DNA of 6,501 nt, taken from NCBI GenBank assembly GCA_013693755.1, contig CP059256.1, positions 379,964 through 386,464 on the forward strand, given 5' to 3'. This DNA comes from Burkholderiaceae bacterium. GTDB taxonomy: Bacteria; Pseudomonadota; Gammaproteobacteria; Burkholderiales; Burkholderiaceae_C. This document shows positions 1 to 5,762 of the stretch, piece after piece. The number at the start of each line of letters is the position of its first letter. Position 1 is the first letter of the stretch. The position numbers and the translations under genes are program-made. Under the pieces are notes generated by a model, which had not been told where the DNA came from, did no database searches, and saw nothing but the letters and a program-made list of their open reading frames with translations.

Positions 1-183
1 GCGCTGCGCGTGCGCCCGCTCTGCCTCGGCCGTTTCCGGCGCGGCGAGCTTGCGGTCCCACACCGCCAGCGCCGCCACGTCGCTTTGCTGCACCAGCGCC
101 TCGGCAAAGATCTTGCCCACCTCGCCGAAGCCGATGAGCCCCAGGCGCAGCGGTGCGGATGCAGGGGTGGAAGGATTGGGCAT
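1..183 (-). CDS. NAD(P)-binding dehydrogenase, N-terminal part (6-phosphogluconate/3-hydroxyisobutyrate dehydrogenase-like)
   Basis: Reading the minus strand from the ATG at 183 gives 61 open codons to the window edge, so this is a 5' fragment. After a short Pro/Ser/Ala-rich lead, residues 12-23 read LRLGLIGFGEVG. This is the first beta strand and GxGxxG dinucleotide-binding loop (residues 18-23) of a Rossmann fold, followed by a helix and a second strand ending in VWDRK (about residues 42-46), where NAD(P) ribose specificity is usually set. The GFGEVG loop is typical of the 6-phosphogluconate/3-hydroxyisobutyrate dehydrogenase superfamily, including the DUF1932-containing oxidoreductases. 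The substrate cannot be told because the catalytic domain lies outside the window. A Shine-Dalgarno-like GAGAGGAG on the minus strand, about 7 bases before the ATG, supports this start. The gene is divergent from the lytic transglycosylase. The fold is well supported; the exact family is inferred. Confidence 0.78.
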   Translation of the reverse strand, partial: MPNPSTPASAPLRLGLIGFGEVGKIFAEALVQQSDVAALAVWDRKLAAPETAEAERAHAQR

Positions 184-308
184 CTTGGGTCTCCTCTCGA
201 GGTCGAACGGCTCCGGCGCCGAAGCCCCGCAACGCACCGCCTGGACAGGGCGGCCGCTGCGGCGCCGGCCCTGATTTTGCGCGCCCCGGCGCCGGGTTCG
301 GCGTTGTC

Positions 309-343
309 CGAGCCATGGCAGACGGCTCGAAAACCGGCTTTTC
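309..343. repeat. Inverted repeats in the divergent intergenic region
   Basis: CGAGCC (309-314) and GGCTCG (324-329) form a perfect 6-bp inverted repeat with a 9-base spacer. It is followed at once by GAAAA-CCGGC-TTTTC (329-343), a 5-bp inverted repeat. They sit between the dehydrogenase start and the AT-rich promoter zone, so they would lie in the 5' leader or operator region of the minus-strand gene. The function is unknown, and short repeats like these can occur by chance in GC-rich DNA. Confidence 0.35.
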
Positions 344-381
344 ATATATTCAAATTGGTCTTACATCTCTATTCCTTAGTA

Positions 382-411
382 TTGACCCGGCATTTGATCG
401 CCTCCTAGAAT
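382..411 (+). promoter_or_regulatory. Predicted sigma70 promoter for the lytic transglycosylase gene
   Basis: TTGACC (382-387) and TAGAAT (406-411) are separated by 18 bases. Each hexamer matches the sigma70 consensus at five of six positions. The site lies in the only AT-rich stretch of the region. The predicted start of transcription, near 418, would give a leader of about 170 bases before the ATG at 589. The palindromes at 421-445 would then lie inside the first 30 transcribed bases. Confidence 0.6.
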
Positions 412-420
412 CCGCCCGTT

Positions 421-445
421 TTGTCCCACCTAGGGACAACCCTAG
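421..445. promoter_or_regulatory. Overlapping palindromes (operator-like site or 5'-end hairpin)
   Basis: Two perfect inverted repeats share the same GGG. TTGTCCC (421-427) pairs with GGGACAA (433-439) across a 5-base spacer. CTAGGG (430-435) pairs with CCCTAG (440-445) across ACAA. The block starts about 10 bases after the predicted -10 element, a usual place for a repressor operator or for an RNA hairpin at the 5' end of the message. The two pairings cannot both form in RNA. I cannot name a regulator. Confidence 0.5.
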
Positions 446-588
446 CCGCTGCCGCCCGTCGGCCTCGGCGCCTCCGAGACAGGCCGTCGCCCCGACGTGC
501 TGCGGAACGCGCCGCCACCCATCCCCACGGGGACCCTGCCCGCCGTCCCTCGAGACGCCGGCGCCACCCCGAGATGAAAGGAGAGAAC

Positions 589-1419
589 ATGACAGCGCTG
601 GTCAAACCGTCCGTCGATGTGCGCCGCCTCACCCAGGGGCTCACGCAGATGCTGTTCAAACTCACGCACAACGGCTTCGCCCTGCTGGGCGTGGCCGTGG
701 CCTTCGTGGCCATCGCGCTCATCGCCCGCCCCGATCTGCGGCAAAGCGGTGAGGCGCAGCTCGCGCAGTGGCTGCAGGAGCGCGTCAGCGCCCAGCAACC
801 CGAAGACGCCGAGCCCAGCGCCATCGAGCGCGCCACCGCCACCAACCCCAAGGAGCTGCCGCGCGAGCAGGCGGCCGTCGCCTACTGGCTCAGCCGCAAG
901 TACCGCGTCGCCCCCGAGCCGCTGGGCGCACTCGTCGCCGCCGCCTACGAAGTCGGCCGCAGCGCCAAGCTCGACCCCACGCTCATCCTCGCCATCATGG
1001 CCGTGGAATCGAGCTTCAACCCCTTCGCGCAAAGCCCCGTGGGCGCCCAGGGCCTGATGCAGGTCATGACCCGCGTGCATGCCGACAAATACCAGCACTT
1101 CGGCGGCCCGCTGGCCGCCTTCGACCCCGTGACCAACCTGCGCGTGGGCGTGAAGGTACTGCAGGAATGCATCGCCCGCGCCGGCTCGCTGCAAGGCGGC
1201 CTCAAGCTCTACGTGGGCGCCGGCAACGACGACAACGACGGCGGCTACGCCAGCAAGGTGCTCAGCGAGCACGCGCGGCTGCAGCAGGTGGCCCAGGGCC
1301 GCCCGGTGCCGCTGACCCCGCCGCAGACCGTGGCGGTGGGCGAACCCCGCGCAGCCATCACCCCCGCCGTGGCACCGGCCACCGACACCGCACACACCGA
1401 CGCGCGCCTGGCCGGCTGA
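589..1419 (+). CDS. Membrane-anchored lytic transglycosylase, SLT domain
   Basis: This 276-residue protein is predicted to cleave the MurNAc-GlcNAc bond of peptidoglycan and leave 1,6-anhydro-MurNAc ends. A hydrophobic segment at residues 30-46 (ALLGVAVAFVAIALIA within it) gives one N-terminal membrane anchor with the rest in the periplasm. The SLT domain covers about residues 115-232. AVESSFNPFAQS (138-149) carries the likely catalytic Glu140. GAQGLMQVM (152-160) and NLRVGVKVLQECI (183-195) are the usual downstream motifs. The AYNAG motif of the family is replaced by LYVGAG (207-212). The C-terminal 40 residues are Pro/Ala/Thr-rich and probably disordered. The ATG at 589 was chosen because AAGGAG (578-583) lies 5 bases before it. 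An in-frame ATG at 574 lacks such a site. The sequence does not show whether it serves cell-wall turnover or assembly of an envelope machine. Confidence 0.88.
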   Translation: MTALVKPSVDVRRLTQGLTQMLFKLTHNGFALLGVAVAFVAIALIARPDLRQSGEAQLAQWLQERVSAQQPEDAEPSAIERATATNPKELPREQAAVAYWLSRKYRVAPEPLGALVAAAYEVGRSAKLDPTLILAIMAVESSFNPFAQSPVGAQGLMQVMTRVHADKYQHFGGPLAAFDPVTNLRVGVKVLQECIARAGSLQGGLKLYVGAGNDDNDGGYASKVLSEHARLQQVAQGRPVPLTPPQTVAVGEPRAAITPAVAPATDTAHTDARLAG

Positions 1420-1433
1420 ACCGCGCGCCCGCG

Positions 1434-1461
1434 GGCGGCGCCGGCGCGCTGCGCCGCCTTT
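1434..1461 (+). terminator. Hairpin downstream of the transglycosylase gene
   Basis: GGCGGCGC (1434-1441) and GCGCCGCC (1451-1458) form a perfect 8-bp GC stem with a 9-base loop, followed by TTT. It starts 15 bases after the transglycosylase stop. The stem suits an intrinsic terminator but the T run is short, and the Ts run directly into the glyA promoter. Termination may therefore be partial. Confidence 0.5.
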
Positions 1462-1469
1462 GCTACACT
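1461..1469 (+). promoter_or_regulatory. Extended -10 promoter for glyA
   Basis: TGCTACACT contains an extended -10 (TGC then TACACT at 1464-1469). The -35 region around 1441-1446 is GC-only and poor, which an extended -10 can offset. Transcription would start near 1476, directly before the P1 helix of the riboswitch at 1477. That exact fit supports both calls. Confidence 0.55.
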
Positions 1470-1476
1470 GCGCGCC

Positions 1477-1638
1477 GTGCGCGACTGGCGATAGGCACGG
1501 CGGCAGCTCAAGCGGCCCCGCGCCGACGTGGACACCGAAGCCGGGCCCCGAGCCCCTTCACCAACCACTGGGAAGCGCACCGCCCGCCGGGCCGGATGGC
1601 CGTCGCGTCGGGCGTTCCGCCGTTCGCCTGGGCAGCCC
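1477..1638 (+). ncRNA. ZTP riboswitch (pfl motif) upstream of glyA
   Basis: The leader carries the marks of the pfl/ZTP riboswitch. GTGCGC (1477-1482) and GCGCAC (1575-1580) form a perfect P1 helix. The conserved GACTGGCG (1483-1490) follows the first strand, then ATAGG. CCACTGGGAA (1565-1574) leads into the second strand, as in the family pattern CCACCGGGGAGCG. After a linker containing a small hairpin (GGCC-GGAT-GGCC, 1590-1601), CGCCTGGGCA (1625-1634) matches the conserved 3' domain. GGCG (1487-1490) can pair with CGCC (1625-1628) as the known pseudoknot. The P2 region is longer and less clear than usual. This class binds ZTP/ZMP, a signal of low 10-formyl-tetrahydrofolate, and is known upstream of purine and one-carbon genes including glyA. 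The match was made from memory of the consensus; no covariance model was run. Confidence 0.85.
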
Positions 1639-1671
1639 TTGTCGCCGCGCAAGGACCACTTCCTCAAAGGA
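1637..1671 (+). promoter_or_regulatory. Possible translational expression platform of the riboswitch
   Basis: CCTTG (1637-1641) can pair with CAAGG (1650-1654) around an 8-base loop, or its CCTT can pair with AAGG (1667-1670) inside the glyA Shine-Dalgarno AAAGGA (1666-1671). No T run follows the aptamer, so control of ribosome access is more likely than transcription termination. The switching scheme is inferred from these alternative pairings only. Confidence 0.4.
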
Positions 1672-1680
1672 CTGCCATCC

Positions 1681-2928
1681 ATGTACCACCGCAGCCAGCT
1701 CATCGCACAGACCGATCCCGAACTCTGGGCCGCCATCGAGGCCGAAAACCGCCGCCAGGAAGACCACATCGAGCTCATCGCGAGCGAAAACTACGCCTCG
1801 CCCGCCGTCATGGCCGCGCAGGGCACGCAGCTCACCAACAAGTACGCCGAGGGCTATCCCGGCAAGCGCTATTACGGCGGCTGCGAATATGTGGACATCG
1901 CCGAGCAGCTCGCCATCGAGCGCGTCAAGCAGCTCTTCGGCGCCGAGGCCGCCAACGTGCAGCCGCACTGCGGCGCCAGCGCCAACGAAGCCGTGTTCCT
2001 GGCCTTCCTCAAGCCCGGCGACACCATCATGGGCATGAGCCTGGCCGAAGGCGGCCACCTCACCCACGGCATGCCGCTGAACATGTCGGGCAAGTGGTTC
2101 AACGTCGTCTCCTACGGCCTCAACGCCCAGGAAGAGATCGACTACGACGCGATGGAAGCCAAGGCCCGCGAAACCCGCCCCAAGCTCATCATCGCCGGCG
2201 CCAGCGCCTACAGCCTGCGCATCGACTTCGAGCGTTTCGCCACGATTGCCAAGGAAATCGGCGCCATCTTCATGGTCGACATGGCCCACTACGCCGGCCT
2301 GATCGCCGCCGGCGTCTACCCCAACCCGGTGCCGCACGCCGACGTGGTGACCTCCACCACCCACAAGAGCCTGCGCGGCCCGCGCGGCGGCATCATCCTG
2401 ATGAAGGCCGAGCACGAGAAGGCCATCAACAGCGCCATCTTCCCCGGCCTGCAGGGCGGCCCGCTGATGCACGTCATCGCTGCCAAGGCGGTGGCCTTCA
2501 AGGAAGCGCTGCAGCCCGAGTTCAAGGCCTACCAGAGCCAGGTCGTCAAGAACGCTCAAGCGATCGCCCAGACGCTCACCGAGCGCGGCCTGCGCATCGT
2601 CAGCGGCCGCACCGAGAGCCACGTCATGCTGGTGGACCTGCGCGCCAAGGGCATCACCGGCAAGGAAGCCGAGGCCGTGCTGGGCAGCGCCCACATGACC
2701 ATCAACAAGAACGCCATCCCCAACGACCCGGAAAAGCCCTTCGTCACCAGCGGCGTGCGCATCGGCACCCCGGCCATGACCACCCGCGGCTTCAAGGAAG
2801 ACGAGGCCCGCCAGACCGCCCACCTCATCGCCGACGTGCTCGACAACCCGCGCGATGCGGCGAACATCGAGGCCGTGCGCGCCAAGGTGGCCGCGCTCAC
2901 CGCGCGCTTCCCCGTCTACGGCGGCTGA
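1681..2928 (+). CDS. glyA: Serine hydroxymethyltransferase
   Basis: This 415-residue, PLP-dependent cytosolic enzyme converts L-serine and tetrahydrofolate to glycine and 5,10-methylene-tetrahydrofolate, the main entry of one-carbon units for purine, thymidylate and methionine synthesis. The length is normal for bacteria. Diagnostic stretches are [12 protein letters not shown] (29-40), [15 protein letters not shown] (53-67), [10 protein letters not shown] (121-130), the PLP aspartate region [13 protein letters not shown] (199-211), and [16 protein letters not shown] (222-237), where Lys229 forms the Schiff base. Residues 95-102 read PHCGASAN where PHSGSQAN or PHSGAQAN is usual, placing Cys at a PLP-phosphate contact. 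The ATG at 1681 follows AAAGGA (1666-1671) by 9 bases and matches the family N-terminus. Longer in-frame starts would run back into the riboswitch. The gene is predicted to be ZTP-controlled, with nrdR 63 bases downstream. Confidence 0.98.
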   Translation: MYHRSQLIAQTDPELWAAIEAENRRQEDHIELIASENYASPAVMAAQGTQLTNKYAEGYPGKRYYGGCEYVDIAEQLAIERVKQLFGAEAANVQPHCGASANEAVFLAFLKPGDTIMGMSLAEGGHLTHGMPLNMSGKWFNVVSYGLNAQEEIDYDAMEAKARETRPKLIIAGASAYSLRIDFERFATIAKEIGAIFMVDMAHYAGLIAAGVYPNPVPHADVVTSTTHKSLRGPRGGIILMKAEHEKAINSAIFPGLQGGPLMHVIAAKAVAFKEALQPEFKAYQSQVVKNAQAIAQTLTERGLRIVSGRTESHVMLVDLRAKGITGKEAEAVLGSAHMTINKNAIPNDPEKPFVTSGVRIGTPAMTTRGFKEDEARQTAHLIADVLDNPRDAANIEAVRAKVAALTARFPVYGG

Positions 2929-2934
2929 TGCGGC

Positions 2935-2963
2935 GCGCCGGCTGCGCCCTCCGCCGCCGGCGC
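2935..2963 (+). terminator. Hairpin between glyA and nrdR
   Basis: GCGCCGGC (2935-2942) and GCCGGCGC (2956-2963) form a perfect 8-bp stem with a 13-base loop, 6 bases after the glyA stop. It is followed by TTCCCC, not a T run. It may act as a weak attenuator or protect the glyA 3' end, letting some transcription pass into nrdR. I saw no separate nrdR promoter in this 63-base gap. Confidence 0.4.
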
Positions 2964-2991
2964 TTCCCCACCTGACTCTGCCCGCCCTGCC

Positions 2992-3441
2992 ATGAAGTGC
3001 CCCTTCTGCGGTCACGCCGAAACCCAGGTGGTCGAAACCCGCGTGTCCGAAGACGGGGACTTCATCCGCCGCCGCCGCCAGTGCGCGCACTGCGGCAAGC
3101 GCTTCACCACCTACGAGCGACCCGACGTCAGCTTCCCCGCCATCGTCAAGAAGGACGGCCGCCGCACCGACTACGACCGCGCCAAGCTGCGCGGCTCGCT
3201 CATGCTGGCGCTGCGCAAGCGCCCGGTCAGCACCGAGCAGGTCGACGCGGCCATCGAGCGCATCGAGGAAAAGCTGCTCGGCTCCGGCGCCCGCGAAACC
3301 CCCTCCGCCCGCCTGGGCGAACTCGTCATGCGCGAGCTCAAGAAGCTCGACAAAGTCGCCTACGTGCGCTTTGCCAGCGTCTACCGCAGCTTCGAAGACG
3401 TGGACGACTTCCGGGCGCTGGTGGACGAGGTGCGAAAGTAA
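2992..3441 (+). CDS. nrdR: Transcriptional repressor NrdR
   Basis: This 149-residue protein matches NrdR in length and layout. It is a nucleotide-sensing repressor that binds NrdR boxes in ribonucleotide reductase promoters. The N-terminal zinc ribbon has Cys3, Cys6, Cys31 and Cys34 (MKCPFCG and [13 protein letters not shown]), with the basic stretch FIRRRRQ (24-30) between the pairs. An ATP-cone domain follows, from about residue 49 to 139, beginning [11 protein letters not shown] and ending near [19 protein letters not shown]. The last residues are a short charged tail. No clear Shine-Dalgarno precedes the ATG at 2992, but the protein starts with the invariant MKCPFC, so the start is secure. 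Initiation may depend on coupling or on a weak site. The glyA-nrdR order recurs in related betaproteobacteria as I recall. No NrdR box is evident in this window. Confidence 0.97.
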   Translation: MKCPFCGHAETQVVETRVSEDGDFIRRRRQCAHCGKRFTTYERPDVSFPAIVKKDGRRTDYDRAKLRGSLMLALRKRPVSTEQVDAAIERIEEKLLGSGARETPSARLGELVMRELKKLDKVAYVRFASVYRSFEDVDDFRALVDEVRK

Positions 3442-3455
3442 GCGTCTGCCCGACG

Positions 3456-3490
3456 AACGGCACGCTCCGGCGGACGAGCGGCCGTTTCAT
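3456..3490 (+). terminator. Intrinsic terminator after nrdR
   Basis: AACGGC (3456-3461) and CGCTC (3463-3467) pair with GAGCG (3476-3480) and GCCGTT (3481-3486). This gives an 11-bp stem with one bulged A (3462) and an 8-base loop CGGCGGAC. The stem runs into TCATTTC. It starts 15 bases after the nrdR stop and is the best terminator in the window, separating glyA-nrdR from the pilin cluster. Confidence 0.65.
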
Positions 3491-3512
3491 TTCGTTGCGG
3501 CCTCTTTACACT
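3484..3512 (+). promoter_or_regulatory. Possible promoter of the minor-pilin cluster
   Basis: TACACT (3507-3512), preceded by CTCTT, is a plausible -10. GTTTCA (3484-3489), 17 bases upstream, is a weak -35 that overlaps the terminator stem. Transcription would start near 3519, about 20-30 bases before the fimT start. Type IV minor-pilin operons in other bacteria often have regulated promoters, so a poor -35 is not disqualifying. Confidence 0.4.
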
Positions 3513-3548
3513 CGACCCGACCATTCTCCATTCGGCCATGCGACGCAT

Positions 3549-4151
3549 TTGCCCACGCCCCCAACCCGCCGACGCGGTCTCACGCTCATCGAACTGATGG
3601 TGACGCTGGCCTTGCTCGCCCTGCTCGCGACGCTGGCCGTGCCGAGCTTTCAGCGCCAGATTGCGGCGGCCAACGTGAGCAACGCCGCCAACGAGTTGCT
3701 GCTGGCCGCTTCGCGCGCGCGGACCGAGGCCATCCGGCTGGGTTCGCGCGTCACCGTCTGCAAGAGCAGTGACGGCGCCCAGTGCGACACCACCACGACC
3801 GGCTGGGAAACGGGCTGGATCACCTTCATCGACCCGGTGCGCACCAGCTCCACATCCGCCACCGTGGACTCCGGCGAGACCATCACCTTCAAGGTCAGCC
3901 CTCTGTCAGGCGTGAAGATCCTCGGCAACGGTGATCTCGCCAATTACTTTTCCTACGCTGCCGATGGCCGCTCCAAACTCATGAACGGCGGCTTTCTCGC
4001 TGGCCGCATCCGGGTCTGCAGTCCATCGGGCGCGCTCAACGACGACAACCGCGCCCGTGACTTGTGCATCTCCAACTCCGGGCGCGCCGTGCTGGTGACG
4101 CCCACCGGCGTCGGGCCGGCATGCCCGGCTCCCTCGTCTTCTGGCTGCTGA
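3549..4151 (+). CDS. fimT: GspH/FimT-family minor pilin
   Basis: From the TTG at 3549 this is a 200-residue prepilin-like protein. The leader ends RRRG (7-10), and prepilin peptidase would cut before LTLIELMVTLALLALLATLA (11-30), with the conserved Glu at mature position +5 (residue 15). The hydrophobic helix anchors it in the inner membrane before pilus assembly. TGWETGWITFIDP (84-96) and ISNSGRAVLVTPTG (174-187) are typical of the GspH/FimT globular domain. Cys 71, 79, 157, 173, 192 and 200 could form disulfides. No Shine-Dalgarno precedes the TTG. The ATG at 3538 is in another frame and would join this frame only if the CCCCC run at 3558-3562 had one more C, giving the leader MRRICPRPPTRRRG. 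The true start is thus uncertain, while the rest is secure. It is the first gene of the cluster and ends 2 bases before pilV. Confidence 0.88.
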   Translation: MPTPPTRRRGLTLIELMVTLALLALLATLAVPSFQRQIAAANVSNAANELLLAASRARTEAIRLGSRVTVCKSSDGAQCDTTTTGWETGWITFIDPVRTSSTSATVDSGETITFKVSPLSGVKILGNGDLANYFSYAADGRSKLMNGGFLAGRIRVCSPSGALNDDNRARDLCISNSGRAVLVTPTGVGPACPAPSSSGC

Positions 4152-4153
4152 TC

Positions 4154-4654
4154 ATGGTCATGCGCTCGAACACCTCACCGGTCAGACTTTTCCCCGCCGC
4201 GAGCCATCGGCAGCGCGGCGCGACGCTGATCGAAATCCTCGTCGCGCTGCTCATCCTGAGCTTCGGTTTCCTCGGGATGGCGGCCCTGCAGGCCCGCGCC
4301 ATCAAAGGCAGCGTCAGTGCCGAGCAGCGCACCCAGGCGACCTACCATGCCCAGTACATGCTCGACGTGATGCGCGTGGACCGGGAGCACGCACGCGGTG
4401 GCGACTACAACACCGGAACCGATGCCGTCTGCAACCCTGACGCCTTCGGCACCACACCCACCACGCTGGCAGACAACTCGCGCAAGCAGTGGCTCACCCT
4501 GGTCAAGCAAACCATGGGGCGTCCGGACGATGCCACCACCTGCGTTCGCATCCAGTGCGACGCCGACTACAACTGCACCGTTCGTATCCAGTGGGACGAC
4601 AGCCGCGCCGGCGGTCTGACCGATCAAACCGTGGTCCTGAGTTCGCGCGTATGA
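4154..4654 (+). CDS. pilV: Type IV pilus minor pilin PilV
   Basis: This 166-residue prepilin has a leader ending RQRG (19-22), then ATLIEILVALLILSFGFLGM (23-42), with Glu at mature +5 (residue 27). The sequence after the helix, AALQARAIKGSVSAEQRTQA (43-62), is typical of PilV: a short pilin with the helix continuing into a polar segment. In the globular part, Cys 93, 130, 135 and 141 could form disulfides. With FimT, PilW, PilX and PilY1 it would help prime pilus assembly and cap the tip. The ATG at 4154 lies 2 bases after the fimT stop, and an ATG at 4160 is also in frame. No clear Shine-Dalgarno is visible, so translational coupling to fimT is likely. The 3' end overlaps the pilW start by 4 bases (ATGA, 4651-4654). 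Confidence 0.88.
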   Translation: MVMRSNTSPVRLFPAASHRQRGATLIEILVALLILSFGFLGMAALQARAIKGSVSAEQRTQATYHAQYMLDVMRVDREHARGGDYNTGTDAVCNPDAFGTTPTTLADNSRKQWLTLVKQTMGRPDDATTCVRIQCDADYNCTVRIQWDDSRAGGLTDQTVVLSSRV

Positions 4655-5760
4655 ACACCGTTCGTTCCATCGATCGGCCCACGGCCACCATGCCGCCTGC
4701 ACAACGGGGCTTCACCATCGTCGAGCTCATGGTCGCGCTCGTACTCGGCCTGGTTCTGGTCGGCGGCGTGATCAACGTCTTCGTCACCAGTGGCCAGACG
4801 ACGCGGGTGAACCAGAACCTCTCCCGCATCCACGAGAACGCGCGCTTCGCGGTCGAAATGATGGCCCGCGAAATCCGCGAAGCAGGCCAGGTGCCCTGCG
4901 GCTCGACGCTGTCTGCCAACGTCATCCGCGACGCCTCTGGCGGCGCACCCGTGGTGCCATGGTGGGCCAGCACCTTCAGCGGCATGGTGCAGGGTTTCGA
5001 CAATACGACGAACTCCACGGCCATCAAAGGCTTTGGTGCGGGAACCGCGGATCGCGTCACCAACACCGACGCCATCCTCATCCTCCGTCCCTCGTCCGAC
5101 GAAGCCGATCTTCGCCGCATGGCCTCTCACGACCCTGCCAGCACCAGCTTCAAGGACGCGACCACCATCACCACCGCCGTCCGCGACCGGTACTACTCGC
5201 GGCCTTCACTCATCTGCGACGGCCGAAGCGCCGCGCTGCTCCAGATTGGCGCGGCGAGCATTGGACTCGGCGAGTACGACTACGGCACCGGCACCCTGAA
5301 TTGCAGCATGAACCTGGGCAGCGCCAACGACACCTGCTCATCAACGACCCCGCGCACTTTCGACGCGGGTGCACAACTCACCGTCTGGGACCCTGCCTTC
5401 TGGTACGTGGGCTTCAACGCGCGCGGCACCCGGTCGCTGTACCGCGTGGGCATCAAGGTCAACAAGACCACCGGCACCATCGAGATGGACGTGCAGGAAA
5501 TGATCCCCGACGTCGAGAACCTGCAGATCGACTATCTCACCCGCAACCGCGACACCGGCAACGTGCTGGCCACCGACTGGAAGGCGGCCTCCGATCCTGC
5601 GTTCGCCAGCGGCTGGAACAGCGAAACCAACCCCACCGCCGAAGTCGTCGCCGTGCGGGCCACGCTGACGCTGCGAAGCACCGAAGCCGTCGGTGAAGGC
5701 GGCAACCCGCTGCAGCGGACCTTCGTCGTCCTCGGCGCCATTCGCAACCGGGAACTGTGA
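4651..5760 (+). CDS. pilW: Type IV pilus minor pilin PilW
   Basis: This 369-residue minor pilin is larger than the main pilin, as expected for PilW. The leader ends AQRG (17-20), then FTIVELMVALVLGLVLVGGV (21-40), with Glu at mature +5 (residue 25). The polar helix that follows, VNQNLSRIHENARFAVEMMA (53-72), and REIREAGQVPCG (73-84) are characteristic of the PilW family. The large C-terminal domain includes FWYVGFNARGTRSLYRVGIK (250-269), MIPDVENLQIDYLTRN (284-299) and VVAVRATLTLRS (332-343). Cys 83, 189, 218 and 229 lie in the globular part. It starts in the ATGA overlap with the pilV stop, so the two are translationally coupled. pilX begins 2 bases after its stop. The role in the pilus-tip priming complex is inferred from the family and neighbours. 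Confidence 0.9.
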   Translation: MNTVRSIDRPTATMPPAQRGFTIVELMVALVLGLVLVGGVINVFVTSGQTTRVNQNLSRIHENARFAVEMMAREIREAGQVPCGSTLSANVIRDASGGAPVVPWWASTFSGMVQGFDNTTNSTAIKGFGAGTADRVTNTDAILILRPSSDEADLRRMASHDPASTSFKDATTITTAVRDRYYSRPSLICDGRSAALLQIGAASIGLGEYDYGTGTLNCSMNLGSANDTCSSTTPRTFDAGAQLTVWDPAFWYVGFNARGTRSLYRVGIKVNKTTGTIEMDVQEMIPDVENLQIDYLTRNRDTGNVLATDWKAASDPAFASGWNSETNPTAEVVAVRATLTLRSTEAVGEGGNPLQRTFVVLGAIRNREL

Positions 5761-5762
5761 CC

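Larger units (their letters stand above)
184..588. other. Divergent intergenic region and 5' leader
   Basis: These roughly 400 bases separate two divergent genes and contain no convincing protein. Reading frames that cross it have arginine/proline-rich, non-protein-like translations. Bases about 329-411 are clearly richer in A/T than the surroundings, which fits a promoter zone. On the plus strand it holds a sigma70-like promoter and overlapping palindromes, listed separately. A promoter for the minus-strand dehydrogenase must also lie here, but I could not assign a convincing -35/-10 pair. Bases 446-570 are plain GC-rich leader in which I see nothing specific. Confidence 0.6.

Noticed and set aside
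442..1395. A 317-codon open frame on the minus strand opposite the lytic transglycosylase
   Set aside because: It lies antisense to a clearly conserved enzyme, and its translation is a Gly/Ala/His/Val-rich repeat-like sequence expected from the reverse strand of a GC-rich gene. No domain is recognisable.
1528..1680. N-terminal extension of GlyA from an upstream GTG
   Set aside because: It would translate the riboswitch aptamer, lacks homology to the GlyA N-terminus, and a well-placed ribosome site precedes the ATG at 1681.
1477..1680. Glycine riboswitch or tetrahydrofolate riboswitch before glyA
   Set aside because: The conserved blocks GACTGGCG and CGCCTGGGCA fit the ZTP class. I see neither tandem glycine aptamers nor the tetrahydrofolate fold.
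768..2975. A 735-codon plus-strand frame across the transglycosylase, intergenic region and glyA
   Set aside because: The arginine-rich translation comes from the +1 frame of two real genes and crosses the riboswitch. It is not a fusion protein.
1558..3090. A 510-codon open frame on the minus strand opposite glyA
   Set aside because: Same reason: a codon-bias shadow of glyA with low-complexity composition and no recognisable motif.
4064..4153. A longer PilV start upstream (for example ATG at 4121)
   Set aside because: It would overlap the fimT end and add a second hydrophobic stretch before the prepilin leader. The ATG at 4154 gives a normal leader.
4959..5696. A 245-codon plus-strand frame inside pilW
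   Set aside because: Its His/Arg-rich, low-complexity translation is an out-of-frame shadow of PilW, which is conserved across the same bases.
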